From Omphiscola glabra (lineage: Eukaryota > Mollusca > Gastropoda > Lymnaeidae): DNA of 64,000 bases. The DNA lies in assembly GCA_964017045.1 (NCBI GenBank), contig OZ024794.1:28459315-28523314 (forward strand). Direction: 5' to 3'. The notes below the pieces were generated by a model. That model had not been told where the DNA came from. It made no database searches and was given only the letters and a program-made list of their open reading frames with translations. Of the stretch, positions 21,948 to 34,295 are shown in pieces. Position 1 is the stretch's first letter; the number at the start of each line of letters is the position of its first letter. Both the position numbers and the translations under genes were made by a program.

Positions 21948-22261
21948 GGACTGGTTATTGCCCAAGATAATCCCTCCAAAACAAAAAGAAAACATTTTTT
22001 TTGTGTGGGCAAACATTATTACGGTGTCAGATCAGAGGAATACATAAACACAAACAGTCCTGTCTTTACTCTAATACAGGGATTCCCAAACTTTAAGTTT
22101 GGCTGACCGGTGGACAAGTTTAAACATTTGTAAAACCCGCGACCGGTGCCAGATTAATTACATTTTCATGTTATTTGACACTACATATTTATTTGGTAAT
22201 GACCGGCACATAAACCTACGGTTTGAGGACATTACACGATGATGGCAACCATTTGGGGAAA

Positions 22262-22575
22262 AATGCTCTAGTACTAACTCTAGTACACACTCTAGTACAC
22301 ACTCCAGTACACACCCTAGTACACAACATAGTACACAACCTTGTATACACCCTAGTACACACCCTAGAACACATTCCAGTACACAGCCCAGTACACACCC
22401 TAGTACACACTTTAGTACACACTCTAGTTCACACTCTAGTACAAACTCTAGTACACAGCCTAGTTCACTCTAGTACACACTCTAGTGCACACTCTAGTAC
22501 ACACTCTAGTACACACTCTAGTACACACTCTAGTACACACTCTAGTACACACCCTAGTGCATACACCGGAACACA
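22262..22575. repeat. Tandem array, 12-bp unit AGTACACACTCT
   Basis: About 26 copies. Because 12 is a multiple of three, frames read as four-residue repeats on both strands. One short deletion near 22465 breaks the phase. Confidence 0.93.
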
Positions 22576-22639
22576 CATCGCTACAAACTCCGGAACCCGC
22601 TTGTGTAGCCTGGACAATTATCGACGCTAAGCTAAATTT

Positions 22640-22757
22640 TCTTAACATATTTTTATTGTAATGCGCACAGTCCTTTATCTTGTTATCATTTTTTTACTGT
22701 AATGCGCACAACACCATGATATTGTTAGCATATTTTACTGTATTGCGCACATCCCTT
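22640..22757. repeat. Three tandem copies of an about 45-bp unit containing TGTAATGCGCACA
   Basis: ATTGTAATGCGCACA, ACTGTAATGCGCACA and ACTGTATTGCGCACA follow one another, each preceded by a T-rich tract and GTTA(T/G)CAT. Confidence 0.75.
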
Positions 22758-24304
22758 GCATGCTAAAGAAGTATGCCGATTCTTTTCATGTATCAGCGAA
22801 ATCGACAAGCTGAGAATACCACAGACTCCAACATTTAAAAATGTATTTCCTTTTGGTAACAGAACTTTAAATAAAAAATAAGTTGAAGAGAGGAGAAGAA
22901 AGGCTAGAGAGTAGGAATATCGTGACCTAAATTCTAAAATTAGAGCGTGAACATTTTTTGTGAGTTGTCATGGCGACGAGGAGGAGAGGGAAAAAAAAAA
23001 GGAGATACAATTATTGAAATTTTAAAAGCGTTGTGGTTTTCGTGAACTAATTGGTAGATGGAGTTCCGAATGTCTACCATAATCCATAACAGTAATTTGT
23101 ATCGGCAGGATCTATCACGGATAAAAGTGTGTGTGTGTGAGTGTGGGGGGGGGGAGGGGGGGTTAATTCTTCTGTACTGGTCAACACATTCACATGAACT
23201 TTAAATGTACACAGTGGGGTATAATAATGATTTTTTAAAAATCTACTGACTTTTAATAATTCAAGGAAATCGGAAATTTTGGAAAAATCTCGTTTTTTGG
23301 GGGGCATACCTTCTGAGCGTGAAAAGAAGCTTTGGTCTTTTTTCTTCTCCCTGGCTCTGTAATTTCTCCCCCTTCTCCCCTTATAAATCCATTTCAAAGA
23401 CGTATCGTTCTTTTCACGAAGCCTTTATGAAAACAACACATTCGAACATATAATCCCTCTGCCCACAAACCAAATAAAACATTAAAAAAATCTCCCCCCT
23501 TTCCCATCCATCCTTGGAAATACAACAATCATATCGTAGCGAATCAGAATGTTCCGCCTCACTGCACTTGTGCAATGTAAAGAAACAAAGGTGGACGTGT
23601 TAGAAACTTAGGGTTGTACGGAACTTGGTAAAAAATGTTGACTAGTCCAATCTTCTTTTTTTTCCTGCAGTGAATGATGAAAGAATTTATTGGAACGCAA
23701 GAAATCAGCCAGGCTTGCCGTGAAAAAAAAAAATAATGGCGTTAAAACTAACGGTTGGCAACAATTGTCTGCGTGTCGTGTAAGAAGTTCAAATTAAGTT
23801 TAGTTTTGCGTTTAGTCATGCGCAAAGAAATGTTCAGATGTGGTGGAAGCTTGGTAAGTGAAAGTTAATCAAGCGACTTATAAACAAAAAAAACAAAAAC
23901 ATCAAAAAACAAATCAATGAAAGTATCTTACAACTAAAGATTTTGCGTCGTTTTGGGAAGGTTTGTCTGTGTGGTCAGTGGTAGCGTTAAGTCTTTACAT
24001 GTAGGAGCTGTCAGTGGGTGACATTAAAAACCCGTATGCTGCGGTAAGCTTGTACTCGGTGGGCATTTCAATGCAGTGCGGTGCATGGTTGTATTGTCAG
24101 TACATTTTTTTGTGCGCATGTTACAGTTGGTACACATGGTTACAATCAATTTTCGTGAGTTGAGTTGTTCTGCGATGGGACAATTAGTACTTTGGGCCAG
24201 AGTAGGTACACAATGGTACAATCATTTGTTTGTGCGTTGAACTGTTAGGGTAAAATTATTTTTTGGGGTTACAGGTGGAACACGGACGAAAGCATTTGTT
24301 TCCT
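22758..24304. other. No gene recognised
   Basis: A GTGTGTG then G-run lies at about 23127-23162, and A-rich tracts occur near 22991, 23724 and 23886. Between 24000 and 24250 a degenerate motif around GGTACA/TTGTG recurs. No convincing frame or element end was seen. Confidence 0.4.
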
Positions 24305-24324
24305 AGAGGAGACAACACGGCTTC

Positions 24325-24566
24325 CAACCATTAATTTGACACACCTTCCAACCATTGACTCTGCACACTATCCAACCACTGACTATGCACACTTTCCAAC
24401 CATTGACTCTGCAAACTTTCCAACCATTGATTCTGTACACTTTCCAACCACTGACTCTGCACACTCTCTTATCATTGACTCTACGCACTCACCAATCATT
24501 GACTCAACACACTTCCCAACCATTGACTCGAAACACTTCCTAATCATTGTTTCGACACACTGATCA
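24325..24566. repeat. Tandem array, 24-bp unit (about 10 copies)
   Basis: The unit is CACTTTCCAACCATTGACTC plus TGCA. The 24-bp length keeps frames open as eight-residue repeats. Confidence 0.92.
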
Positions 24567-25284
24567 AATATTGACTGGACGGAATTCATTTTTTTTACAA
24601 CTATAAAGTTATTTGACATTGTTAAAATATGCATTTATATGTCTATTTGCAACTGTAAAGTTATATGTGTCTGAGCAAATGCTAAGTTACATGTATGTGT
24701 AAAAATGTAAGAGTTCATGGCGTTCTAAAAATGTAAATTTAAAAGGCGCCGAGATCTCAAAAATTGACGGAGAAGTGAAGATAACCATATGGCTCCTCCA
24801 TATTGAATCCAGGGCTGAAAATGAAAGGGTCACTTGTACTGGCCAGACTTCCCTTCTATATACCCCTGCCCCCTCATCCTCAGTGTCCAGTATGTCCAGT
24901 TCTTCAATCGATTACATACACATGAATGAAATCACCAGCACGTTAGCCGCTTCAGTGTTCCTCTGAGTGCAGTTCAACGGGTCAGGGAATTATCGGTCAG
25001 TTTAAATGTTTTTTAGAGAGTTTATTTTTTCAAATATATATATTACATAAATATGTGTCCTACAAAAATATCCCACTTTCACTTTTCAAATTTAAATAAC
25101 CCAAGTGAAATAACAACAACTTCAGTTAAATATCAGCACTTTTCGAATAACTTTATATATGGTTTAAAATAATTGATACAAGTTACTTTAAAAAAAAAGT
25201 GTATAAGAAATTTCCTATTGCAAAAATAGATCACCACGACATTGATATTCTACATATTTTTTTCAATTAAAAAAATATCTGCAC
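24567..25284. other. No gene recognised
   Basis: AT-rich DNA with a weak pair of repeats near 24599 and 24650 (CAACTATAAAGTTAT, CAACTGTAAAGTTATATG). Nothing else is supported. Confidence 0.4.
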
Positions 25285-25512
25285 ACCATTTTTTAAATCC
25301 TTTATATGAGCTTCGCTTTTGTTGACGTGTTTTTGGCTGGCGAAATCTTCCGGCGTCTAATTGACCCACTTCCCGTAAACATATCGAGCTGAAACTTGTC
25401 ACATAGAATCGTTGCAGATGACCAAACTTTCTTTCAAATTGTCAGCCCCAACCCTTACAAATAAGTTTTTTCCTGTTTTTCAAAGGGTAGATGAAGGAAA
25501 TATGACGACGAT
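25285..25512 (-). repeat. Dispersed repeat family A, copy 2
   Basis: On the minus strand this has the same ordered phrases as 6400-6625: CATATTTCCTTCATC, AAAACAGGAAAAA, AGTTTCAGCTCGATA, GAAGTGGGTCAAT and AAAGCGAAG. It abuts a family B copy on its right. Confidence 0.62.
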
Positions 25513-25514
25513 GG

Positions 25515-25800
25515 GGTAGTGAAATAAAATTCCCGATATCTGCGCTAAATGAGAATGTTTTTTAAAAAAAATATTTCGCTGGAGCGTTTGTTGTGTAATA
25601 ATTTTTTTTTCCAAAAAAGCCAGTGAAATAAAAAAAGGCGGTGTAAAAGCCGGTGGGTCATTAGAATATTAATATAGTTCAGTTGCGTGAAGAAAGTGTA
25701 CGGTTGCGAGCCATATGGGAGGGGGGAGCAGGGGAGAGAAAGAGCACTAATTGGGATTCTTATAAAGTACACAACTTGTAGGCATGTTTTGCCAAATTTT
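25515..25800 (+). repeat. Dispersed repeat family B, copy 2
   Basis: GAAATAAAATTCCCGATATC, GCGGTGTAAAAGCCGGTGGG, GAGCACTAATTGGG and GGCATGTTTTGCC match 28855-29095 in the same order; part also matches 3653-3880. Confidence 0.58.
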
Positions 25801-27562
25801 CGATATTAAATTTTATAAAGGATGTATACTAAAAACTTTGTTTTTTTAAGGGTTGTTTAATGAAAGTAAGACACTGGAATAATAATAAAAAATATTAGAT
25901 AACTTCGTTTACACAATGGATTAAGTTTCAAATAATTTTAGAAACCGCTTTAAATCGAGGAGTCTGTAGAAATGTTTTAATGACATTTTGGACATGACAA
26001 ACCTCCACTTGCACGCAGATTTTGGCCAAAATTTCAGTTCATAAAATACTAATAATGAATGCGAATATGTACAAAATACTGAGGCCAGCGTCATAAAAAA
26101 GTATATAAATACGAGCTGGCCCACGCCATTATAGCAATATTCACGAAAAGAGCAGGAACTGTTTCTAATATAGAAAGTTGATCCCTTTCAATGAAGTACC
26201 TAGGCCCGGGGCTACGACAAATGATGTGCCCTGGTCCAGGGAAATTTTCTGTGATTAAATGAAATTGCGGCTGGTCTGTTATCTTCGTTTTCGGGGATTT
26301 CCTGTCATAGACGTCTTCTCATTTAGCGTCCTTTACGTTTCCTCTCCTAAGCCACCGTCTGATGGCTCAATGCGGCTGCTTGGAGTTCCTTGGAAGTAAT
26401 CAAGTTGCATTGGTCGAATCAGTTGTTGTGTACAGAGCCGGTGTTCTCGTGAATCTTATCAGTTTTCTAGTTAATCTGAGCAGGTTGCTAGTTAATCTTA
26501 ACAGGTTTATAGTTAATCTGATCAGGTTTATGTAACAATACATAAAGTAATTGTACTCTATGTATGTTAATTAATACTGTATATAATGAATGACATGTCC
26601 ATAGTCACTTGTAATTATAACTTCTAACTTTTGCTAATTGAAGAACTGAATAAATCCACTGAATAATTCACACGGCACTTTCTTACAGGATAAAGATAAA
26701 ATAATTCCTTGACATTGTAACATCCCTGCAACTGATAAAGTTATAGTGTAAAGAATATCATACACTTTTTATATCATTAAATTAAATTCACATCATAGCA
26801 AGCAAATCATGACAAAATGCCGTCCTTCTCCGCCGACTGACTAACGTGGACTCATACCCAGTAAACTCATGAGTTCACTTTACTCTACACAAAAGAGTTC
26901 CTGCTTCTTTCTCGTGATATTATATGATCACTATATCCCTGCGCTATGTTATGTTACAGTTTATAGTTAATGCTAAAAATTTTCTAGTGAATATGAGAAG
27001 TTCTTTATAGAATTAGTGCAGAGTTCGGTTAGTCTGGCAATGTATGTAACATCCTTATGTCCCTTATTTAAGACTTTCTTGGCACATTATGTTATCGAAA
27101 CCTGTTCTGACCTGACGTTTCGGTGAACATCGAATAGTTTGTATCGAACTCTTCCCACCGAAAATTCCCGGAAAGTCAGTCGTGAAATCTCGTATTCAAA
27201 ACCAAGAAAATGTATTGGGGCTAAAACCTGGCTGGGGTACCTAAAAATATCCAAATAATTGGAGTGGCACTTAACGTCTTTGTCATTTTCTGATTTTAAA
27301 TACTTGAATCACGCGACCAGGGCGTTTTTTTTGTGTTACTTTTTAAATATTTGTTTGCCTCTTGGCTTCTCTTTATTTCATGCATCAATATGTTAATTAT
27401 ATAATCGTGATTGGATAAGATCGGATAAGATTCTTTTAAGGATCCCAACAAAAAAGAAATAGTGTTTTGATCCCACTAAAATATTCATTTTCCGATATGG
27501 ATAAAAATTCGTATTATGATGTTTTAAAAAAAATACATTCAAACAATTTAAATTATTTCTCA
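25801..27562. other. No gene recognised; small TTAATCTGA(T/G)CAGGTT triplication
   Basis: Three imperfect 24-bp copies of AGTTAATCTGAGCAGGTTGC lie near 26463-26530. The remainder is unique AT-rich DNA without protein-like frames. Confidence 0.45.
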
Positions 27563-27862
27563 AGCGCAAAATTCAGCCATCCTATACAATAACACCTCCC
27601 TCCAGCCATCATACAAAATAACGCCTCCCTCCAGCCATCATACCCAATAAAGCCACCCTCCAGCCATCATACAAAATAACACCTCCCTCCAGCCATCATA
27701 CAAAATAACACCTCCCTCCAGCCATCATACAAAATAACGCCTCCCTCCAGCCATCATACAAAATAACACCTCCCTCCAGCCATCATACAAAATAACGCCT
27801 CCCTCCAGCCATCATACCCAATAAAGCCACCCTCCACTCATCATGTACAATAAAACATCCCT
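27563..27862. repeat. Tandem array, 29-bp unit (about 10 copies)
   Basis: The unit contains CCTCCCTCCAGCCATCATAC and AAAATAACA. A rarer variant, CCCAATAAAGCCA, appears at units 3 and 9, spaced six units apart, suggesting that a block was duplicated. Confidence 0.92.
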
Positions 27863-28008
27863 CGCTTTGTGACAAAATTTACTTTGAGATTATTTTATTT
27901 TTTATCACAACCGGTGAAACATGCTGGTGAATACAGACTGAGGGATTTTATATATTTTTAGGTCTTAAAATGAGGGAAATAAATCTCCATTATCGAGCTG
28001 ATCTTACG

Positions 28009-28206
28009 TATGATTGATGAAATGGGTGGGCTGTATCTGTGATGAAACTGGTGGGACATATCTGTGATGAAACGGGTGGGATGTTTATGTGATGAAATTG
28101 GTGGGACATATCTGTGATGAAACCGGTGGGATGTTTATGTGATGAGATGGGTGGGATGTTTATGTGAATGGGTGGGATGTATCTGAGATGAAATGGGTGG
28201 GATATA
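28009..28206. repeat. Tandem array, 25-bp unit (about 8 copies)
   Basis: The unit contains GATGAAACGGGTGGGATGTT plus TATGT. Units with a CATATCTGT ending alternate with GTTTATGT, giving a 50-bp dimer period. Confidence 0.9.
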
Positions 28207-28284
28207 TCCTCCAATAATAATTAACTCCATCGTTATTTTTCCATCTTCGCAGTTCCAGAGTGAAGGTAATTTTGTTTGTGTCGT

Positions 28285-28438
28285 CAGTGGCGTAGTTAGG
28301 TTTAGTGGCGCCTTGGGCTGGCCAAGCTATTTGCCGCCCTCTTCGAAGAAAAATCCCGCCTTTCCACATAAGGAAAAAGAAGTGCCACCCGGATGGAGGG
28401 GGGTTACCTCCTCCGCATTACCCCTTCCTACGCCACTG
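28285..28438 (+). mobile_element. GCGTAGC-family MITE, copy 3 (154 bp, perfect target duplication)
   Basis: The ends are CAGTGGCGTAGTTAGG and CCTACGCCACTG. The flanks are tgtgtcgt on both sides (28277-28284 and 28439-28446). The interior keeps GTGGCGCC and GCCGCCC motifs. Confidence 0.9.
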
Positions 28439-28446
28439 TGTGTCGT

Positions 28447-28854
28447 TGGATGCACCGATTAAAATAAGAATAATGGAGCCGATGTCTACAGATATTATAT
28501 ATCACACCTAAACAGACATGCTCATTAGTTGGCAGATGTCAGCGGCGTTAAGCATATACCAGGAGATACACGTACATACCTAAAAAAAATAGCCATTATA
28601 CCTGTTAGCTAATTTATCAAAAGGCAGCAGAAGCGAGCAGACCCACACACATAAGCCCGTGAACTAATTAGAAATGACAGAGATGGCCATGAACTAATGA
28701 GAAATGACAGATATCTGAAACCAATAAATCCTCAAGATCGTGGAGATTGGAGATACGGAGTCACGTCTCCATTTATTATTCTTTTGTTTAAAAAGATCAT
28801 CAAAAGACATAAGTCTCCGTGTAACAAAGTCATAACGCTACCAGATGGCCCTGA
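28447..28854. other. No gene recognised
   Basis: Unique sequence with a small duplication of GAACTAATTAGAAATGACAG / GAACTAATGAGAAATGACAG near 28661-28711. Confidence 0.5.
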
Positions 28855-29095
28855 GTTCTCTAAATAAAATTCTCGATAGTTGCGCTAAAGGAATTTTTTT
28901 TAAAAAAATACCGCATCTGCGTTTGGTGCGTAATATCTTCTTTAGTTTAATAGAAATAGTTGGTGTAATAAATCTCCGGTGTAAAAGGGGGGGAATATTT
29001 CACGGGCGGTGGCGTACGCCGAGGTGGGGGGGGGTAGCACTAATAGGGTTTTTTATGAAGTGCGTTACATGAATAAATGTTTTGTCAGGTACCTT
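28855..29095 (+). repeat. Dispersed repeat family B, copy 3
   Basis: Ordered phrases AATAAAATTCTCGATAGTTG, AATAAATCTCCGGTGTAAAA, GTAGCACTAATAGGG and AAATGTTTTGTCAGG correspond to 25515-25800. A G-run is present in place of the MITE-like GGAGGGGGGAG segment of that copy. Confidence 0.58.
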
Positions 29096-29199
29096 CAGTA
29101 GAAGGGAAGTTCACGCATTCCGGCGCCATTGTTTGTCCGCCTTTGTTTGGCCATTGTGTGGAGGGCTATAGTTAGTGTTTATCACAGTTTCCTGCGCAC

Positions 29200-29528
29200 C
29201 TAGAAACCATGCTTAGAAACCATGCTTACAAATCATGCTTAGAAATCAATCCTAAAAATCATGCCTAGAAATCATGCCTGGAAACCATGCTTAGAAATCA
29301 TGCCTAGAAATCATGCCTAGGCTTCATGCCCAGAAACCATGCTTAGAAGTCAAGCTTAAAAATCATGCCTAGAAATCATGCCTAGAAACCATGCTTAGAA
29401 ATCATGCCTAGAAATCTCGCCTAGAAATCACGTCTAGAACTCATGCCTATAAATCATGCCTAAAAATCATGCCTAGAAATCATGCTTAGAAACCACACTT
29501 AGAAATCATGCCTAGAAATCACGCCACG
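29200..29528. repeat. Tandem array, 13-bp unit AGAAATCATGCCT
   Basis: About 24 units with frequent substitutions (ACCATGCTT, ATCACGCCT). A 26-bp dimer period is visible where CTTAGAAATCATG alternates with CCTAGAAATCATG. Confidence 0.9.
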
Positions 29529-30343
29529 TGTCTTTCATTGAGTACTTATTTTCTTATCTTCTTTTCAGGTCAATTTTATCCATTCTTTTCACTAGGTGGG
29601 TTAATTATGCGACCTCAAATCCATAGAGAAACCAATTTCGTTTCGTTGGTTCACTAGTACAACCATCAATTAGAGTAGTGGCCTTCCTTTATCTCCGACT
29701 CTTATCCGCCCTTTAAATCAAGTCATTAGTCTTGTAGATTCCCCCCCCCCCACACCCACACACCCTCCACACACACTTTCCCGTATTTGGAGATTTTTTG
29801 GTATCATCATCATTTGTTCCACATTGAACTTCAAATTCCCCGACATGCAACATTAAATTGACTTCTTGGAACTGGGGGGGGGGGGGGGCAGCAAGACCAA
29901 AAATATGATGGTGAACACAACTTCAAGCGCGCGTCATGGTGTTGTGGGCGGAGCCGTCGCGTGACTTCTGGAGGGCCCCTCGCAATTTTTTCAGCTTTGT
30001 CTTCCCCCCCAACCCCGACTTATTTTTTTGCATATAAACATTATAGGTTTTTCGAAAACACAAATTTGGACTTCTTAAATCTACGTCTGCCCCCCCCCCC
30101 CATGCAGACCTCCAGGGGTTGCAGACCCCCACTGCGGTTGTGCCATGGCATTGAATCGATTCGTTTGGAGTTAATTATGTTTGTGTGGGACACGATGTTT
30201 TTTGTTTCTTTCCAGCCATGGTCTACTATTTTAGTTAGTAACGGGGATTCATTAGGAGACCAGGCGTAGGGGTGGACTTGGAAAAAGAGCGGGCGGGTGG
30301 AAGGAGAGGGGAGATGACTTCTAGAGTACAAAATTATTTTTTT
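29529..30343. other. No gene recognised; several C/G runs
   Basis: C- or G-runs of 10-16 bases lie at about 29741-29750, 29873-29888 and 30091-30102. No coding exon is supported. Confidence 0.45.
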
Positions 30344-30351
30344 TTTAAAGT

Positions 30352-30546
30352 CAGTGGCTCTCAACCTTTCTAATGTCGCGACCCTTTAATACAGTTCCTC
30401 ATGCTGCGGCAACCCCCAAACACAAAATTATTTTCGTTGCTATTTGATAACTGTAGAGTGTATGTGTTTTCTGATGGTCTTAGGCGACCTCTTTGAAAGG
30501 TCGTTTGACCCCACAAAGGGTCGCGACCCATGGTTGAGAACCGCTG
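30352..30546 (-). mobile_element. SPIN-like hAT MITE, copy 3 (195 bp)
   Basis: This is the reverse orientation: it starts CAGTGGCTCTCAACCTTTCT and ends GGGTCGCGACCCATGGTTGAGAACCGCTG in two shorter pieces (30519-30531 and 30532-30546). The flanks tttaaagt (30344-30351) and gtttaagt (30547-30554) match at 6 of 8 bases, a decayed target duplication. Confidence 0.85.
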
Positions 30547-30601
30547 GTTTAAGTGATGCCTGGAACATATGGGTTCAAGACGGAGAAAGAAAGGCGGCGA
30601 G

Positions 30602-30675
30602 ACTTTGTTGGTGTTGGTTTTGGTGTTGTTGTTGGTGTTGTTGTTGGTGTCGTTGTTGGTGTCGTTGTTGTGCAT
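30602..30675. repeat. GTTGTTGGTGTC low-complexity run
   Basis: Six imperfect 12-bp units. The forward frames read as Cys/Trp- or Val/Gly-rich chance peptides. Confidence 0.85.
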
Positions 30676-31839
30676 CTTGTAATAAAGATATTCTGGCTGG
30701 TCGTTCAAAGTCCGGTGACAAACGGTGTTTTGTTTATTTGTTTTACAGGCATCTCGTTTGCTTTCATTCATCTTTTCTGGCGAATGAACTCAAGCTGACC
30801 CCAAGGTCGGCAGCGCTATCAGGGTGTGGGCAATTAAAAATAGTCTCATTTGACCTCGATTACAACTCACTAACACACATATTCTGGTGAAGGTCTGAGA
30901 TTACTCTCTTATGACACCGGCTGGTATATTGGCTACAAGTCATTGTTATTCGCACTCAGTAAAAAATATGTAAAAATATCCAGAAAGGAATACAAGGCGT
31001 AGTCCGTTCGAGAGGTATCTATGAAACAGGATATATAAACGTCTATAGAGATTGAGAGGGGAGGAGAGATGCTTGGCTATCATTTATCATGAGACATATT
31101 TGCTGTACGAAACAGCAATTTGTTTACTAACTTTTGTTGTGTGTGTGTGTGTAGATTCCTTTTTTATCATTGTACCTTTTTACAACATTGTATCTTCTTC
31201 AACATTGTACCCGTAGAAGCCAAAATATTTATTCTGTAAGTAAATAGCTTTATTTTAATTTTGCGATTTTGTAATTCATTATTAACTTAATAAAATTTAT
31301 TAATTTTAATTGGCCCTGGTTTTAGTATCGTAGTCTTTGTTATTGTACTGAACATATGGTATCGTCTTTTGTTGTGAACAGTTTTGGAACGAGCCATAAA
31401 CTTAAATAAGAGATTAATTTCTCCATACGGATTACAGTACGTAACTGTCGCCCCCCTCCCCCAACCCTACACTTTTTGAAGTAAGTTATTGTTGTGTTTA
31501 TATTACTAGGTAATTTATAGAATATTTTTTGATGTGAAAAAAAACACACTTTTTAAAACATAGATTATTGCGTTAATTTTTTTGTACTGAAAATTAATTG
31601 ACAACCCTATATATTTGCTGGACTGTGTGGAGTCTATCATTAAATTTTTGCTACAAACTGTTAAATATAACGGTTAGTTTAAAAAAATATATTATTTTGT
31701 CTTTTACTTGAAATGGTTGTTTGGAGAGGACACAGGAACTCATCTATAAATGGCCGTAGTTTGCCCGCCCTGCACCAGCCCCTGCCGCACCCTCGCCCCA
31801 AAACCGGAATATTCAATCAATTAAATCATATATAATGAG
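30676..31839. other. No gene recognised
   Basis: A short GT run lies at 31137-31153. ATTGTACC/ATTGTATC recurs near 31167-31210. No coding exon is supported. Confidence 0.45.
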
Positions 31840-31998
31840 AAATCGTTTCTCTTTCATCCTCACTCATTTTCTCTCTTTTCACTCTCTCCCGTGCCCTCCC
31901 TCTCTTTCTTTCTCCCATTCTCTCTCTCTCTCTGTATATCTCTTACTCTTTCTCTCTCGCTCTCCAGCAATTTATTACTCTCTATATCTCTCACACAC
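31840..31998. repeat. TCTC-rich pyrimidine tract
   Basis: Imperfect CTCT/TCTCTC repeats. The forward Ser/Leu-rich frame is compositional. Confidence 0.8.
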
Positions 31999-32276
31999 AG
32001 AACTATTTCGGGAGAAACTTGTTTATAGGGGCCCATTATGACAGTATATCCGCTGTGTCCAACGGTATCGCCGTCATTAGAGCCTTACTACGTCACGCCA
32101 TTAACTCGACAGTAGTCACATGACAAACCGATTGCAGCGGATCTCAAACAGCGTTAGTTTTAAATTCATAATTGCCGTTTGAGCCTTTGAAAATTTCGTT
32201 TTTATTCCATAACTAGCTATATAAATAAATGTATAAACTGGTTCAGAGCGCCCCCCCCCCCCAAACATAAGTTATA
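31999..32276. other. No gene recognised; C-run
   Basis: Unique sequence with a C-run at about 32251-32261 immediately before a tandem array. Confidence 0.5.
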
Positions 32277-32482
32277 GCTACTATTTGAACTTATGACATA
32301 TTTGAAGCTATGGTATATTTGAACATATGACATATTGGAACCTATGACATATTTGAACCTATGACATATTTGAACCTATGACATATTTGAACCTATGACA
32401 TATTTGAACCTATGACATATTTGAACCTATGACATATTTGAACCTATGACATATTTGAACCTATGACATATTTGAACCTATG
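32277..32482. repeat. Tandem array, 17-bp unit GAACCTATGACATATTT
   Basis: About 12 copies. The central eight are identical; the left copies vary (ACTTATGACATAT, CATATGACATATTG). Confidence 0.95.
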
Positions 32483-32692
32483 TAATAAATGAAATATTTC
32501 TGTTAAAACTATAAGCAGTGAGAAACCATGTCGGAAGTCATAACATATGTCATCCAAAGGTGTGACTGTGCTTATAATATGTATCTGAAACTACGAAAAA
32601 TTTGAATACAATATCTTTAAATCTACGGTACTATGGACACCAAAAATATCCGCCTCACCTCCCCTTCTTTATATTTTTCAGTCAGCAAAGAA

Positions 32693-32775
32693 ACCAAGCA
32701 AACAAAAAACAAACAAACAAACAAAACAAACAAACAAACAAACAAACAAAACAAACAAACAAACAAACAAAAAGA
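32693..32775. repeat. AAAC tetranucleotide microsatellite
   Basis: About 18 AAAC/CAAA units interrupted by AAAAC. The run grades into A/G-rich sequence on the right. Confidence 0.92.
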
Positions 32776-33385
32776 AAGAAAAAAATGAAAAGAGCTCACA
32801 ATAATTGCTTATTGACTAAAGCTGTGGACACTATAAACATGCGTTGTGTCCCTTGATTTTTATTGCACGCGCTGTCAGAGCAGACGAGAAGATGGAGGGG
32901 AGGTTCCGTGGACTGAGGGCGGCCATAAATCCACTCCCCTATGCTGACAGGTTAGCTTTGTCTCCCCTTGCGTGACCAGAAAATATGAATTCGATTTAAA
33001 AATAACGCTGACTAAGGGCGCGGGGCGGGGGTGTAGGAGGGTGGAATGGATGGAGTAGGGGTAGGGGGGATCGGCTGGGTTAGGCAGTGGATTTAGCGCG
33101 TTGGAAATTTGGGATATTGGTGGATTAGGATGTGCCAACTAGTTTTAGAATAGACCAGACGCATTCATAGTGATTGGCGGGAAAGTAGACAAAGTTGTCC
33201 CTCCACCCACCCACCCCTCCCCAGGTCTTAACGTTTGTGTATTGGTCTCATTGTCGTGAACGTATGAATCACACAACACCTGTGAGATGCAATTACTCAC
33301 GATTCTACCAAGATAACGGTATGATGTAAGGACATCACGTTACGTCTGTCTTGGCTTTCCTCTCATCCTTTGCTTTCTTCGCTCC

Positions 33386-33424
<39 letters not shown>

Positions 33425-33659
33425 GTCTTTCACATGTGAATGACCAAGGTTCTATTCAATCTATGAGTACACAGGTGGCTTGAAAGGTCTAATTTGTGGC
33501 TAGAAAGCTCTCCCGCGTATGGGACACTTTGGTTTGGGATCCTAGTAGTTATTGGAGGCGAATCTGCTTTTTCTCTCGATGTGCTCCATAGTGGTCCCTT
33601 GGTGTTGCACAAACTATTGCCATGTAGTCTTTGTTCTGAATTATTCTTTCCAGCTTATA
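32776..33659. other. No gene recognised; GT microsatellite
   Basis: A pure (GT)n tract lies at about 33389-33421. The rest is unique, with GC-richer patches (33015-33080) but no supported coding exon. Confidence 0.45.
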
Positions 33660-34062
33660 ACATTTCGTGCAATTTCTTTCCCTTCTCTCTCCTTCTCTCA
33701 CACTCTCTCTTCCGCCCCTCTCTCTCCACCCTTCCCCTCTCTCTTGATCACTCACCTATTACACTTACCTATCTCTCCATCCATCCCCCTATCTCTCCCT
33801 TCCCTCCTCCCCTTGTCCACTCTCCCTCCCTCCTCCCTTCTTCCCCTTTCCCTCTCTCTCTTCCTTCTCTCTGCCTCCATTCTCCCCCTCCCCTTTCCTT
33901 CCATCCCTTCTCTCACTTCCTCATGTCATCATTCCCAACTCACACTGCCTCATGTCATCCTTCCCACCTCACTCCTTATCTCTCTCTCCTTCTTTTTAAC
34001 TTCATTCCTCTTCCCTTCTCTATTTCTCTATTTATCCCCCTCTCTCTCTCTCTCTCTCTCGC
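33660..34062. repeat. Long pyrimidine-rich tract (about 400 bp)
   Basis: CTCTCT/CTCCCT-rich sequence with imperfect periodicity, ending in a (CT)n run at 34040-34060. Two forward Ser/Pro/Leu frames of about 190 codons cover it, as expected from the lack of purines in one strand. Confidence 0.85.
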
Positions 34063-34189
34063 ACACACTGTATTTTGATACTGCTGCAGACTGCCCAAAG
34101 GACAGAAATGCGTCTCTGTGAACATTCCTTTCCATTTTATTACACCAACCGGGCGCAAAGTAAAAAGGCTTCTCGCTGAGAATAATGAC

Positions 34190-34248
34190 ATCACTAGACC
34201 GAGGTGACATCACTAGACCGAGGTGACATCACTAGACCGAGGTGACAT
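34190..34248. repeat. Three tandem copies of a 19-bp unit
   Basis: GACATCACTAGACCGAGGT is repeated three times, the copies identical. It lies 48 bases from a hAT insertion. Confidence 0.93.
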
Positions 34249-34295
34249 GATGCAGCGAGAAATGACAACGCGGAATGAAATAGCATCAATAAGAC

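Noticed and set aside
22077..22240. hAT-like left end CAGGGATTCCCAAAC
   Set aside because: No matching right end or 8-bp duplication could be found within a plausible distance, so it is not listed as an element.
33494..34121. Two overlapping Ser/Pro/Leu-rich frames of about 190 codons
   Set aside because: They cover a pyrimidine-rich tract in different frames; composition alone keeps them open.
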